A stretch of 48,764 nt of DNA. Origin: Novosphingobium sp. (GTDB lineage Bacteria; Pseudomonadota; Alphaproteobacteria; Sphingomonadales; Sphingomonadaceae). The position numbers were made by a program, and so were the translations under genes. Below are positions 8,360 to 16,463 of this stretch, piece by piece. Numbering within the stretch: position 1 is the stretch's first letter; each line of letters starts with the position of its first letter. Under the pieces are notes generated by a model, which was not told the DNA's origin, did no database searches, and was given only the letters and a program-made list of their open reading frames with translations. The stretch lies in assembly GCF_024642085.1 (NCBI RefSeq), contig NZ_JAHEBV010000016.1, positions 9,366-58,129 on the forward strand, written 5' to 3'.

Positions 8360-8664
8360 GCGCGAAGGGCCAGGACAAGAACGGCGATGGCCAGCACTGC
8401 ACACAGTGTCAAGAGTGCCGTTCTGACCAGGCTGTGGCGGCGGTTAATGTCGCTGTCATAGGCCACCACATCGATCCAGTAGCGGTCCGCGCCTTCTTTC
8501 TTCACTATCCCCTGGCTCAACATTTTTGACAACTGGCGGGCTTTTGCTCCGCTCGACGGTGTGAAGTTCACCGCCTGATCCGGGCGCACCGCATCCGACG
8601 AAAATAAATGGTGCTGGATTTCCCGCTTTGCCTTGGCAAAGACTGCTGCGACGGCTGTAGCCAC
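8356..8664 (-). CDS. Small tail-anchored-type membrane protein of unknown function (102 aa)
   Basis: I do not recognise the family. The protein is charged and soluble-looking for ~80 residues, with a possible short helix-turn-helix-like stretch (A-R-Q-L-S-K-M-L-S-Q-G-I-V-K-K-E-G). It ends in one hydrophobic helix (L-L-T-L-C-A-V-L-A-I-A-V-L-V-L-A-L), giving an inner-membrane tail anchor. The GTG start at 8664 is chosen for the G-G-A-G-G site 7 bases before it; a TTG five codons upstream is the longer alternative. It shares its stop bases with the convergent NTF2-like gene. It looks unrelated to catabolism, and nothing in the sequence indicates a role. Confidence 0.55.
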   Translation of the reverse strand: MATAVAAVFAKAKREIQHHLFSSDAVRPDQAVNFTPSSGAKARQLSKMLSQGIVKKEGADRYWIDVVAYDSDINRRHSLVRTALLTLCAVLAIAVLVLALRA

Positions 8665-8727
8665 GATTTTGCCCTCCAATCAGTGCAGCCTATATCAGCG
8701 GCCTTGGAACTTAAAGCGATGTTCGCG

Positions 8728-9255
8728 CTACAGCGCCCGATAGCGCGGATGTCCGCTCGCCGCGATTTCGAGCGTCGGCAATGGAAAGTCTGGGTTCGGA
8801 ACAAAACCCGGTTGATCTGTCAGCTGCTGGCTCCAGTCGAGTATATAGGTCCGGCTGGAAATGCGCCACTCGTCGCCGCGCTTCTCGAATGCGTCGAGGT
8901 AACGGCCGCCATATAGGTTCCCGGCCAGCGTTCCATCGTCTTGCCGCTTCGCACCGGCGAAGATGCCATAGCATTCGCAATTTGCGCGGTCCGGGCCGAT
9001 AAAATGAATGATCTGCCCGGCCAGCATGTGCCAGCGCCGGTCTGACTGGCGCTCGATCCCCATGACCACCGGCAGAAAATCGGCGGCCGTGCCTTTGAAA
9101 AAGCCGTAGTCGACAATTGCATCGGGCCAGTAGCAGCTCGCCTGCCCGGCATCGTCAAGCCAGTCGAGCGTGCGGGCATAGCGGGCAAGGACATCGCCGA
9201 TCGCTTGCTTGTCGATCAGTTCCTGCAGCGCGCGGTCCATGTCAGGCGCTGTCAT
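8728..9255 (-). CDS. NTF2/SnoaL_4-like protein (175 aa)
   Basis: An N-terminal helix L-I-D-K-Q-A-I-G-D-V-L-A-R-Y-A-R-T-L-D-W-L-D and the later G-G-R-Y-L-D-A-F-E-K-R-G-D-E-W-R-I-S-S-R identify a SnoaL_4 fold, as in the genes at 4781 and 16048. The pocket-type residues Y-A-R-T-L-D are shared, but catalytic residues cannot be assigned. It is transcribed away from the CMD-P450-Rieske unit starting at 9385, and the 129-base divergent region contains a perfect inverted repeat. It may serve as a dehydratase or isomerase for products of that unit. Confidence 0.75.
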   Translation of the reverse strand: MTAPDMDRALQELIDKQAIGDVLARYARTLDWLDDAGQASCYWPDAIVDYGFFKGTAADFLPVVMGIERQSDRRWHMLAGQIIHFIGPDRANCECYGIFAGAKRQDDGTLAGNLYGGRYLDAFEKRGDEWRISSRTYILDWSQQLTDQPGFVPNPDFPLPTLEIAASGHPRYRAL

Positions 9256-9334
9256 GGCCTGCTCGAATCCGCGATATCTGTGTGTTCCAATAAACCCTCC
9301 CGGCCTGCATCAAATCGCCAGTTCAGTCCCTGCT

Positions 9335-9348
9335 GATAGAAATCTATC
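9335..9348. promoter_or_regulatory. Perfect inverted repeat, candidate operator
   Basis: GATAGA-AA-TCTATC is a perfect 14-base palindrome with 6-base arms in the divergent region 9256-9384. It sits 37 bases before the ATG at 9385. Position and symmetry suit a regulator site for the P450-Rieske unit; the binding protein is unknown. Confidence 0.4.
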
Positions 9349-9384
9349 TTGCCGCATCACACCATTGGCAGATTGGAGAGGCGG

Positions 9385-9972
9385 ATGAGCCGTATCGGCA
9401 TGATCGACCCGGCAGATTGGGATTATCGGCTTACGGCTGCCATTGATCCGGACAACCGCAGCCCGCTGGAACAGGGTTTGACGCGGTTCTTTGCCCATTG
9501 CCCAGACCAGGCGCTGGGCTTGATGTCGTTTGCCGGGTCGCTCAAAGCCGGGAGGACCTTGCCCGAACGGCTGGTCGAACTGGTCCGTCTGCGCGTGGCG
9601 TTTTTCAACCAGTGCCGCAGCTGCATGGCAATCCGTTATTCCGATGCCTTGGCCGACGGGCTGGACGAAGGAGCGGTCTGTTCGCTCGAACGCCCGCACG
9701 AGGCTGAAGGGCTGTCAGACGCTGAAAAGGCTGCGATCCGGTTCGGCGAGCTGATGGCGACCGATCATCTGGCAATCGGCGATGCGCATTTCGCCGAATT
9801 GCGCCGCCATTTTACCGAGGCACAGATCGTCGAACTGGGCATGACCTGCGCGTTCTTCGTCGGCTTCGGCAGGCTTGCAGCAACCTGGCACATGGTCGAT
9901 GAACTGCCCGAAGCGTTCCAGGCCGAAGGATCCGTCACCCCGTGGGCCGCGCCCGGAATACAGGTGCGCTGA
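9385..9972 (+). CDS. Carboxymuconolactone decarboxylase / AhpD-like protein (195 aa)
   Basis: The CMD-like core has C77-R-S-C80 followed by A-I-R-Y-S-D-A-L, the redox CxxC arrangement of AhpD-type alkylhydroperoxidases rather than of the true decarboxylase. Possible roles are peroxide protection during oxygenase turnover or an uncharacterised step. The start at 9385 follows a G-G-A-G-A-G-G site; the frame is open to 9349 without one. It is first in a unit with a P450 and a Rieske oxygenase, both of which can leak reactive oxygen, which supports a protective role by context only. Confidence 0.78.
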   Translation: MSRIGMIDPADWDYRLTAAIDPDNRSPLEQGLTRFFAHCPDQALGLMSFAGSLKAGRTLPERLVELVRLRVAFFNQCRSCMAIRYSDALADGLDEGAVCSLERPHEAEGLSDAEKAAIRFGELMATDHLAIGDAHFAELRRHFTEAQIVELGMTCAFFVGFGRLAATWHMVDELPEAFQAEGSVTPWAAPGIQVR

Positions 9973-9976
9973 AGCG

Positions 9977-11248
9977 ATGGCCGGCAACCCCTCCGTTCAG
10001 ATAAATCTGTTTGATGCCAAGGTGCAGCAATGCCCCTATGCCGCCTACACAACCTTGCGTAACGAAGCCCCGGTATACCAGCAGCCAGGCACCAATATCT
10101 ATATCGTTACCCGCTATGACGATGTCCGGCAGGTACTGACCGATCCAGCGGCGTTTCCGTCCAGCGCGGGCGATACGCCTTACCGCGCCAATACCGCCAA
10201 TATCGACCGCGCCAAGAAGGTCGCGGCGCGGTTTCAGGACAAGGGCTGGGTGCCTGCGCCGCCGCTGGCCGGGCGCGATGATCCCGGCCACCGCCAGATG
10301 CGCGCGATGTTCAACGAAGCGTTCAAGCCCAGCCGCATCAAGCAGATCGATCCGTTGGTCGAACGGCTGGCCTATGACCTGATCGACAGCTTTCTGCCCG
10401 ATGGCAAATGCGATTGGGTCAGCCAGTTCGCGATACCTCTGCCGCTTTATATCATCGGTGAACAGATGGGGGCAAAGCGCGAGGATATCTGGCAAATCAA
10501 GCGCTGGACCGACGCATTCTTCCACCGCATTTCGATGATGCTTCCTGAAGATCTGGAAATGGAGATGGTCGACCGCGAAATCGAGGCGCAACATTATTTC
10601 CAGCCGATATTCGAGCGGCTGCGCGCCAATCCCGACAGCTCGCTGATCAGCGTGCTGGTCAACACCGTGATCGAGGGGTGGGGCCGTCCGCTGACGGACA
10701 ACGAATTGCACGCCGAAATGATGGCCGATACCTTTGTCGGCGGCAGCGAAACCACGACCAATGCGCTTGCCGCGGGGATGAAGCTGCTGATTGAAAACAA
10801 GGACGTTTGGCACACGCTGCGCAGCGATCCTGATCGCTATATGAAAACCTTTGTCGAGGAAGTCTTGCGACTGGAATCCCCCGTGCAAAGCCTGATGCGG
10901 TTCTGCGCCCAGGATATCGAGTTGAGCGGCACAGTCATTCCCGCCGGCGCGCTGGTCAATGTGCGTTATGCCGCCGCCAACCGCGACGAGCGCGCGTTTG
11001 ACCGGCCCGATGAAATCGATCTGGACCGGCCGCGTGCCGGGGCGCACATGGCGTTCGGGTCAGGCGTGCACCACTGTCTGGGCGCGCCGCTGGCCCGGCG
11101 CGAATTGACTTGGGGTTTTACCGCCGTGGTCGACCGGTTTGCCGATATGCACTTTGCGCCCGGCCAGAACGATTTTTCCTATCACCCGCATTTCCTGCTG
11201 CGCAGCCTGAAAGCGCTGCACATCGAGTTTGAACCGAGGAAGGACTGA
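9977..11248 (+). CDS. Cytochrome P450, class I soluble (423 aa)
   Basis: This is a soluble bacterial P450 monooxygenase. The I-helix oxygen-binding motif is G255-G-S-E-T-T (A-G-x-D/E-T-T type), the K-helix ExxR is E295-V-L-R298, and the heme-binding loop is F-G-S-G-V-H-H-C367-L-G with the thiolate Cys. The ATG at 9977, four bases after the previous stop, gives the usual length; the frame runs further upstream only as a shadow of the preceding gene. It needs a ferredoxin and reductase, neither of which is in the window. The A-x-R-D-D-P-G-H segment is the conserved C-helix region. The substrate is likely a hydrophobic ring or side chain. A second P450 lies at 23427-24659. Confidence 0.9.
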   Translation: MAGNPSVQINLFDAKVQQCPYAAYTTLRNEAPVYQQPGTNIYIVTRYDDVRQVLTDPAAFPSSAGDTPYRANTANIDRAKKVAARFQDKGWVPAPPLAGRDDPGHRQMRAMFNEAFKPSRIKQIDPLVERLAYDLIDSFLPDGKCDWVSQFAIPLPLYIIGEQMGAKREDIWQIKRWTDAFFHRISMMLPEDLEMEMVDREIEAQHYFQPIFERLRANPDSSLISVLVNTVIEGWGRPLTDNELHAEMMADTFVGGSETTTNALAAGMKLLIENKDVWHTLRSDPDRYMKTFVEEVLRLESPVQSLMRFCAQDIELSGTVIPAGALVNVRYAAANRDERAFDRPDEIDLDRPRAGAHMAFGSGVHHCLGAPLARRELTWGFTAVVDRFADMHFAPGQNDFSYHPHFLLRSLKALHIEFEPRKD

Positions 11249-11252
11249 ACCT

Positions 11253-12593
11253 GTGGCTACGCAGCTCAAACCGTCGGATGAGCAATCACGGATCGACCGG
11301 TCCAAGCAGCCGGAACCTTGCCTGTCAGACCGGCCGATAAGCGGTGACCGCTATTGGTCACACGATTTCATGAAGGCCGAATGGGACAGTATCTGGACAA
11401 GGGCCTGGCTGATCGGCGGGCTGGCCGAACAGATCCCGCAGCCCGGTGATTATTTCACTTATGACATCGGACGCGAATCGATCCTGGTTACCCGCGATGA
11501 GCAGGGTCAGGTCCGTGCGTTTTATAATGTTTGCCCGCACCGCGGAAACCGGCTGGTCGATGGGGAACAAGGCCATGCCAAGGCGATTGCCTGCGCCTAT
11601 CACGGCTGGCGCTTTACCCCCGGTGGCGATCTCAAGTTCGCGCCGTGTCCAGAGGATTTCGCGGGCGGAAGTCCCTGCGGGAGAGTTCGGCTGAGCGAAG
11701 TGCGGTGCGAGGTGTTTGCCGGGTTCGTCTGGGTCAATCTTGATCCGCAGGCTTCGCCGCTGGCCGATCACCTTGGCCCGGTGATGCCGCAGATTGCCTG
11801 TTACCAGATGGAGAATATGCGCCGGACCCACTGGGTGACGCTGGAGGGTGATTTCAACTGGAAGATCGTTCAGGACAACTTCAACGAAAGCTATCACCTG
11901 CCATTCGTCCATCCGCAGACCCGCTACATCATGGAGCAGAGCTACAAGGACTGCCAGTTCGACCTTTATGCGCCGCAAGGCCATGCCCGAATGCTGATGC
12001 CGGGATCGCGCCCGTCACGCGCGCTGGCGGGGCATACCGACACCGTGCTGCAAATGATGGAGCGCGAATTGCGTTACTGGAACCTCGACCCAGAGGACTT
12101 TCGCCGCGACCCGCTGGCGATCCGCGCGGGATTGCAACAGGCCAAGCGCGCGGGGGGCGCGGACAAGGGTTATGACTATGCCCGGTTCCACGATGACCAG
12201 CTGACTGACCATTACCACTTCACGATCTTCCCCAATATCAGCTTCAGCCTGAAGCCTGACGGGTGCATCTGGCTGCGCGCCGATCCGCACCCGACCGATC
12301 CCGAACGCTGTCTGTTCGACATGTGGTATTTCACCTGGTTCCCCGACGGAAAGCAGGAATATTACAGCTATTCGATGGCCGAGACGGTCGATCTGACCAA
12401 GCCGGTGGAGCACAAGCGCGGAGTGGTTGGCGAATTGAGCTGCGGGCCGGGCATCGATCAGGACGTGTCGGTCTGGTCCAACCAGCAAAAGGGTCTGCGT
12501 TCGCGCGGGTACACCGGCGGGGTCCTGTCCGGGCAGGAAAGCCGGGTGCGGTTCTTTCACGATACCATAGACCGCTGGCTGGAGCGCGAATAG
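11253..12593 (+). CDS. Rieske non-heme iron oxygenase, alpha subunit (446 aa)
   Basis: The N-terminal Rieske domain binds [2Fe-2S] by C94-P-H96 and C114-x2-H117. The catalytic domain has the mononuclear iron motif D-N-F-N-E-S-Y-H215-x4-H220. Together they hydroxylate or dihydroxylate a ring with electrons from a reductase. The GTG start at 11253 follows G-A-G-G-A-A-G-G; an earlier TTG at 11229 overlaps the P450 stop and has no such site. No beta subunit lies next to it, so it is probably an alpha-only (alpha-3) enzyme. It is third in the CMD-P450-Rieske unit. It is convergent with the flavoprotein at 12601, with 7 bases between the stops. Confidence 0.9.
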   Translation: MATQLKPSDEQSRIDRSKQPEPCLSDRPISGDRYWSHDFMKAEWDSIWTRAWLIGGLAEQIPQPGDYFTYDIGRESILVTRDEQGQVRAFYNVCPHRGNRLVDGEQGHAKAIACAYHGWRFTPGGDLKFAPCPEDFAGGSPCGRVRLSEVRCEVFAGFVWVNLDPQASPLADHLGPVMPQIACYQMENMRRTHWVTLEGDFNWKIVQDNFNESYHLPFVHPQTRYIMEQSYKDCQFDLYAPQGHARMLMPGSRPSRALAGHTDTVLQMMERELRYWNLDPEDFRRDPLAIRAGLQQAKRAGGADKGYDYARFHDDQLTDHYHFTIFPNISFSLKPDGCIWLRADPHPTDPERCLFDMWYFTWFPDGKQEYYSYSMAETVDLTKPVEHKRGVVGELSCGPGIDQDVSVWSNQQKGLRSRGYTGGVLSGQESRVRFFHDTIDRWLERE

Positions 12594-12600
12594 CGCGCGC

Positions 12601-14223
12601 TCAGGCGTTGTCCCGGTGCGCTGCCGCGCGCCCGGCGATATAGCCAAAGGTCAATGCCGGGCCCAGCGTTCCGCCGGCTCCTGCATAAACCCCGCCGGTC
12701 GGGCAGGCGATGGCATTGCCTGCTCCGTAAAGGCCGGGGATCGGCGCACCATCGTGGCCCAGTATGCGGGCCCGGGCGTCGGTCTGCGGCCCGCCGTTGG
12801 TCCCCAGCATGCCCATGTGAACCTCTACGGCAAAGAATGGCCCGACCTCGACCGTGCCAAGCGTGACCGCCGCACCATGGCGGGAACGGTCACCGTAGAA
12901 GTGGTCATAGGCGCTGGTGCCGCGCTGAAAATCGGGATCGCTGGCGGCGCGGGCGTGGCCGTTGAAGCGCTCGACAGTTGCGGTCAGCGCGGCTGGGTCG
13001 ATGCCGGTCTTTGCAGCCAGTTCGCCAAGCGACGCTGCCTCTGTCACCCAGTCCGGCAGCGGCTGGCCGGGCATGGTGGTTTCGATCGGATAACGCGCAC
13101 GGTACTGACTGTCGAACACCAGCCAGGCGGGCTGGTTGGGATAGGAATAACTTTGCGGGTCAAAGGCATGGAACGCTCCGGCCAGCGCTGAATAGTTCGC
13201 CGCCTCGTTGCAAAAGCGCCGACCCGCCCGGTTGACCATCAGCGAATGCGGCACCGTCCGCTCGATCAGCAAGGGCGATGCCCGCTGCTCGCCGCTTGGC
13301 CAGCGGCTGCTCGGCGGGGCCAGGGTGGGCGCCCACCATGCGCTGGTCATGTTGCCCAGTTTGGCCCCGGCCGCCATGGCCATAGCCAGCCCTTCGCCCC
13401 GCGCTGTGGGCGGGCTGGCTGGGTGGTTGGCTGGACCGCGCAGGAAGGTCTGGCGCAGGTCGGCATCCCACTCAAAGCCGCCGGTGGCCAGAATTACGCC
13501 GCTGCGCGCGCGCCATTCGCGAGTGCCGGCACCGTCCCGCACCACAATGCCCGTGATCCGACCCTCCTCGCGCAGAAAACGCAGCGTTTCTACGCCAAGG
13601 TCCGGCACGATTCCGCGATCCAGACAGGCCTTGAGCAGCCGCGCGACCATTGCCTGGCCAAAGCCGCATTCGCGCGATGCCATGCGCCGGCCGATCTCGT
13701 CGGGCGGAACCACGCCGCTGCCGCCGCCCAGCGGGGTTTCGCGCAGCATCATCGGCTTGGGTTCTTCGATTCCGTAAATCTTTGCAGCCCAGTCGCCTAG
13801 TCCGCCCAGCGAATACAGGTCATGGTCGAGCGCGCGGCCCCCCTGCGGCTTTGCCCCGGGCCGGTCGAGGTAATAGTCCGGATACCCGGGCAGGGGAACG
13901 ACTTTCAGCGCGCCAATGCCTTCAAGAAAACCAAGCGCCTCGGGACCCATATCGATGAAGGCTTCTAACACATCGCTTCGCAGATCGCCGTGATCCAGCG
14001 CCCGGAAATAGGCCAGCGCCTCTTCCCGGCTATCGGGCAATCCGGCCGCGCGCATCTGCGGGTTGTTCGGCACCCAGATTACACCGCCTGACACTGCCGA
14101 GGTGCCGCCGACCCGGTCGAACCGTTCGACCAGACGAACCTTTGCCCCTGTATCATGCGCGGCCAGCGCCGCGGTCATTCCTGCAGCACCGCTTCCCAGC
14201 ACCAGAACTTCGCAGTCTTCCAT
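12601..14223 (-). CDS. FAD-dependent 3-ketosteroid delta-1-dehydrogenase-like flavoprotein (540 aa)
   Basis: This is a paralogue of the flavoprotein at 279-1928. It has G10-S-G-A-A-G15 with Glu33 for FAD, a central P-D-Y-Y-L-D-R-P-G segment followed by G-G-R-A-L-D, and the C-terminal V-Y-A-G-A-G-G-T-L-G-P-A-L-T-F-G-Y, which holds the Y-x3-G motif of KstD enzymes. I chose the ATG at 14223, giving M-E-D-C-E-V-L-V-L-G as the first strand; an in-frame start at 14298 adds 25 residues unlike the family. The likely reaction is 1,2- or 4,5-dehydrogenation of a cyclic ketone. Two KstD-type enzymes suggest two desaturations or two pathway branches. Confidence 0.83.
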   Translation of the reverse strand: MEDCEVLVLGSGAAGMTAALAAHDTGAKVRLVERFDRVGGTSAVSGGVIWVPNNPQMRAAGLPDSREEALAYFRALDHGDLRSDVLEAFIDMGPEALGFLEGIGALKVVPLPGYPDYYLDRPGAKPQGGRALDHDLYSLGGLGDWAAKIYGIEEPKPMMLRETPLGGGSGVVPPDEIGRRMASRECGFGQAMVARLLKACLDRGIVPDLGVETLRFLREEGRITGIVVRDGAGTREWRARSGVILATGGFEWDADLRQTFLRGPANHPASPPTARGEGLAMAMAAGAKLGNMTSAWWAPTLAPPSSRWPSGEQRASPLLIERTVPHSLMVNRAGRRFCNEAANYSALAGAFHAFDPQSYSYPNQPAWLVFDSQYRARYPIETTMPGQPLPDWVTEAASLGELAAKTGIDPAALTATVERFNGHARAASDPDFQRGTSAYDHFYGDRSRHGAAVTLGTVEVGPFFAVEVHMGMLGTNGGPQTDARARILGHDGAPIPGLYGAGNAIACPTGGVYAGAGGTLGPALTFGYIAGRAAAHRDNA

Positions 14224-14260
14224 GGCGTGACAAAGCCTGATCGGGCTGCCGCACGGCAAC

Positions 14261-14277
14261 CCTCCATTTTGGGGAGG
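14261..14277. promoter_or_regulatory. Inverted repeat in divergent intergenic region
   Basis: CCTCC-ATTTTGG-GGAGG has 5-base arms and lies between the flavoprotein (-) and the SDR (+), 50 bases before the SDR start. A related A-tract palindrome lies at 15982-15993. It may be a weak operator; the right arm also resembles a ribosome-binding site but has no start nearby. Confidence 0.25.
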
Positions 14278-14326
14278 TGCGCAGCGGCCCACGTCCATTT
14301 ACGGATGCTGGACAAAGGAGCGGCAC

Positions 14327-15103
14327 ATGAAACTGCACGGCAAAATCGCGGCTATCACGGGGGGGACCGCCGGACTTGGGCGAGGCATAGCCGAGGCCTA
14401 CCTTGCAGAAGGGGCGAGCGTGGCGCTGATGGCGCGCAATGCGGCCAAGGGCCAGCAAGTGCTTGATGAACTGGGTGTCGGAGGCCGTGCTGTGTTCGTT
14501 TCGGGCGATGCCATGGTACAAGGCGATGTCGAGGCTTTCATTGATGCCACCGTAAAACGCTTCGGGACAATCGATATTCTGGTCAACAACGCTGGCGGGG
14601 CGGGGGATCTGCAGCCGATGGTCAACCTGTCGGACGAAACCTTCGATCAGGCGATGAAGTGGAACGTCTATGCCACTTTCTGGGCAAGCCGGCGTGCGCT
14701 TAAAACTATGATCACGCAGAAAAGCGGGCGGATCATCAACATATCGTCGATGGAGGGCAAGCACGGCAAGGCGATCTTCACCGCATATACTGCCGCCAAG
14801 CATGCAATCATCGGCATGACCAAGTCCTTGGCACGGGAAGTTGGAACCGACGGGATCACGGCCAATTCGATTTGTCCTGGCCTAGTCATCACCGACATCA
14901 TTCGCAGCAATGGCCCTGCCGTAGCCGAAACCATGGGTCTCACTTTCGAAGCGATGATTGATTTGTTCGCGCAAGAATCGGCAATCAAGCGGCCCAATAC
15001 CGTCGAGGAAGTCGCCGCTGTGGCGGTGCTGCTCGCTTCGCCCGAAGGGGCAGGGATTACGGGCGCGTCGATCAGCGTCGACGGAGGCACTGCGCAGTAT
15101 TAG
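14327..15103 (+). CDS. SDR family oxidoreductase (258 aa)
   Basis: This is a classical SDR with T11-G-G-T-A-G-L-G18, N-N-A-G at 87-90, S140/S141, Y154 and K158. Arg after the second strand (A-R-N) suggests NADP preference. A strong A-A-A-G-G-A-G site precedes the ATG. It is divergent from the KstD-like flavoprotein and convergent with another SDR, with 6 bases between the stops. It is probably a hydroxysteroid- or 3-oxoacyl-reductase-type enzyme; substrate is unknown. Confidence 0.88.
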   Translation: MKLHGKIAAITGGTAGLGRGIAEAYLAEGASVALMARNAAKGQQVLDELGVGGRAVFVSGDAMVQGDVEAFIDATVKRFGTIDILVNNAGGAGDLQPMVNLSDETFDQAMKWNVYATFWASRRALKTMITQKSGRIINISSMEGKHGKAIFTAYTAAKHAIIGMTKSLAREVGTDGITANSICPGLVITDIIRSNGPAVAETMGLTFEAMIDLFAQESAIKRPNTVEEVAAVAVLLASPEGAGITGASISVDGGTAQY

Positions 15104-15109
15104 GCGCGC

Positions 15110-15922
15110 CTATTCCTTTTGCATTGCCGCCATTGCCGCGCCGATTGAGCGTTCGATATCGGCGGCTTGCGGATTGCCGCGCAGCGTCAGTCCGCCATTG
15201 GGCTGGATGTTCTGTCCGGTAACGAACGCTTCGTCACTGCACAGCCACAGGCAGGCGTTGGCGACATCATCCGATGTGTTGAGCCGTCCCAACGGATAAC
15301 GGGGCAGGAAAGCATCGACCAGACCCGGTACAGCAAACGACTGCGCGGTCATTGGCGATTCGGTGAAAGCGGGCGACACAGTGTTGGCCTTTATTCCGTA
15401 TTGCCCGAAATCGTTGGCGACGCAGCGGATCAGCGCTTCGGCTCCGGTCTTGGTGCCGATGTAGGCGGCATGGTTGGGGATCACCGCCTTGGTCGTGGCC
15501 GATGAAATTGAAATCAGCGACCCGCCCGACGGACTCTGCTTGATCATCCGCTCGACAAAGGCCTGCAGGAAGTGGTGCACCCCGGTAAATTGCAGCGCGA
15601 CGATCTGGTTGAGCTGTTCCTCGGTGATCTCCAACGTATTGGCGAGAAGCCCCCAGCCTGATGCATTGATTGCAGCATCAACCCGGCCCAGGTTTGCGAC
15701 GGCTGCATCTGCGAGCGCCTGCACTTCCGCCCGGCTGGTAATATCGCACAGTGCATAGTGGCCGCCCAGTTCTTCAGCCAAATCGCGCAGCACATCCTCC
15801 TTGCGGCCCGCAACCAGCACAGTTGCACCCTCTGCGGCAAAGCGGCGGGCAATGGTCTGGCCCATGTTGTCTTTCGATCCGGCCCCCAGAACCACTGCTG
15901 TCTTGCCTGCCAGTCGCGCCAT
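15110..15922 (-). CDS. SDR family oxidoreductase (270 aa)
   Basis: The cofactor loop is the variant G13-A-G-S-K-D-N-M-G21, longer than the usual T-G-x3-G-x-G and reminiscent of enoyl-reductase-like or extended-loop SDRs. N-A-S-G replaces N-N-A-G at 86-89. The catalytic S139/S140, Y154 and K158 are present. It ends with the peptide A-A-M-A-A-M-Q-K-E after a long C-terminal arm (Q-P-N-G-G-L-T-L-R-G). It is a monocistronic minus-strand gene between two plus-strand ones. Function is undetermined beyond alcohol/ketone or enone redox. Confidence 0.82.
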   Translation of the reverse strand: MARLAGKTAVVLGAGSKDNMGQTIARRFAAEGATVLVAGRKEDVLRDLAEELGGHYALCDITSRAEVQALADAAVANLGRVDAAINASGWGLLANTLEITEEQLNQIVALQFTGVHHFLQAFVERMIKQSPSGGSLISISSATTKAVIPNHAAYIGTKTGAEALIRCVANDFGQYGIKANTVSPAFTESPMTAQSFAVPGLVDAFLPRYPLGRLNTSDDVANACLWLCSDEAFVTGQNIQPNGGLTLRGNPQAADIERSIGAAMAAMQKE

Positions 15923-15981
15923 CGCCCATCTCCCAAAGTCTGATGCGCACGCTGTAGCGCGGACCGCGCTGGCGCGCCCTT

Positions 15982-15993
15982 CCCAAAAATGGG
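15982..15993. promoter_or_regulatory. CCCA-AAAA-TGGG palindrome
   Basis: This is a short inverted repeat in the divergent region between the SDR at 15922 and the NTF2-like gene at 16048. It matches 10 of 12 bases with the reverse complement of the repeat core at 14261-14277, hinting at a shared but weak site. Confidence 0.25.
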
Positions 15994-16047
15994 CATTGTC
16001 GCGGCCGGCCCTTGCAGCCGATAGCGTGCCATGAAGGAGAGCGAGCG

Positions 16048-16461
16048 ATGTTTAGCGGACCTTTGGAAGACCGCGTGGCGATCAGTGAACTAAATGGCAC
16101 CTATGCCGACGGCGTCGTGCGCGCCGATGCCGAAACCTGGGGCACTGTCTGGGCGGAAGAGGCGCACTGGAACCTGATGGGCATGGCTGTTGACGGCAAG
16201 GACGCGATCGTCACCATGTGGAAAGGCGCGATGGGCGGCCTGGAAGCAGTCAGCTTTCATTGCGTACCGTGCATGATCGAAGTGACTGGCGACACGGCCC
16301 GCAGCCGTGTCCAGACCCAGGAATACATGCTGACCAAAGAAGGCAAGACCCGCGCAATCGGCGGGCTGTATGAGGATGAACTGGTCAAGCGTGACGGACG
16401 CTGGCTGTTCTCGAGCCGCACGTTCCGCATCGTTGCCGAATACAATCCGCAAGGGGACTAG
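16048..16461 (+). CDS. NTF2/SnoaL_4-like protein (137 aa)
   Basis: The opening D-R-V-A-I-S-E-L-N-G-T-Y-A-D-G-V-V-R-A-D helix and the closing K-R-D-G-R-W-L-F-S-S-R-T-F-R-I are the SnoaL_4 pattern. The ATG at 16048 follows A-A-G-G-A-G; the frame is open to 16012 without a comparable site. It is coupled to an ABM-domain protein two bases downstream. Pairs of cone-fold and ABM proteins are common around oxidative tailoring of polycyclic molecules; the exact reaction is unknown. Confidence 0.75.
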   Translation: MFSGPLEDRVAISELNGTYADGVVRADAETWGTVWAEEAHWNLMGMAVDGKDAIVTMWKGAMGGLEAVSFHCVPCMIEVTGDTARSRVQTQEYMLTKEGKTRAIGGLYEDELVKRDGRWLFSSRTFRIVAEYNPQGD

Positions 16462-16463
16462 CC

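Noticed and set aside
9875..9976. Upstream extension of the P450 at 9977
   Set aside because: It overlaps the end of the CMD-like gene and adds residues not found in soluble P450s.
9935..11047. A 370-codon minus-strand frame opposite the P450
   Set aside because: The P450 has complete heme, I-helix and ExxR motifs on the plus strand; the antisense product is low in complexity and has no domain.
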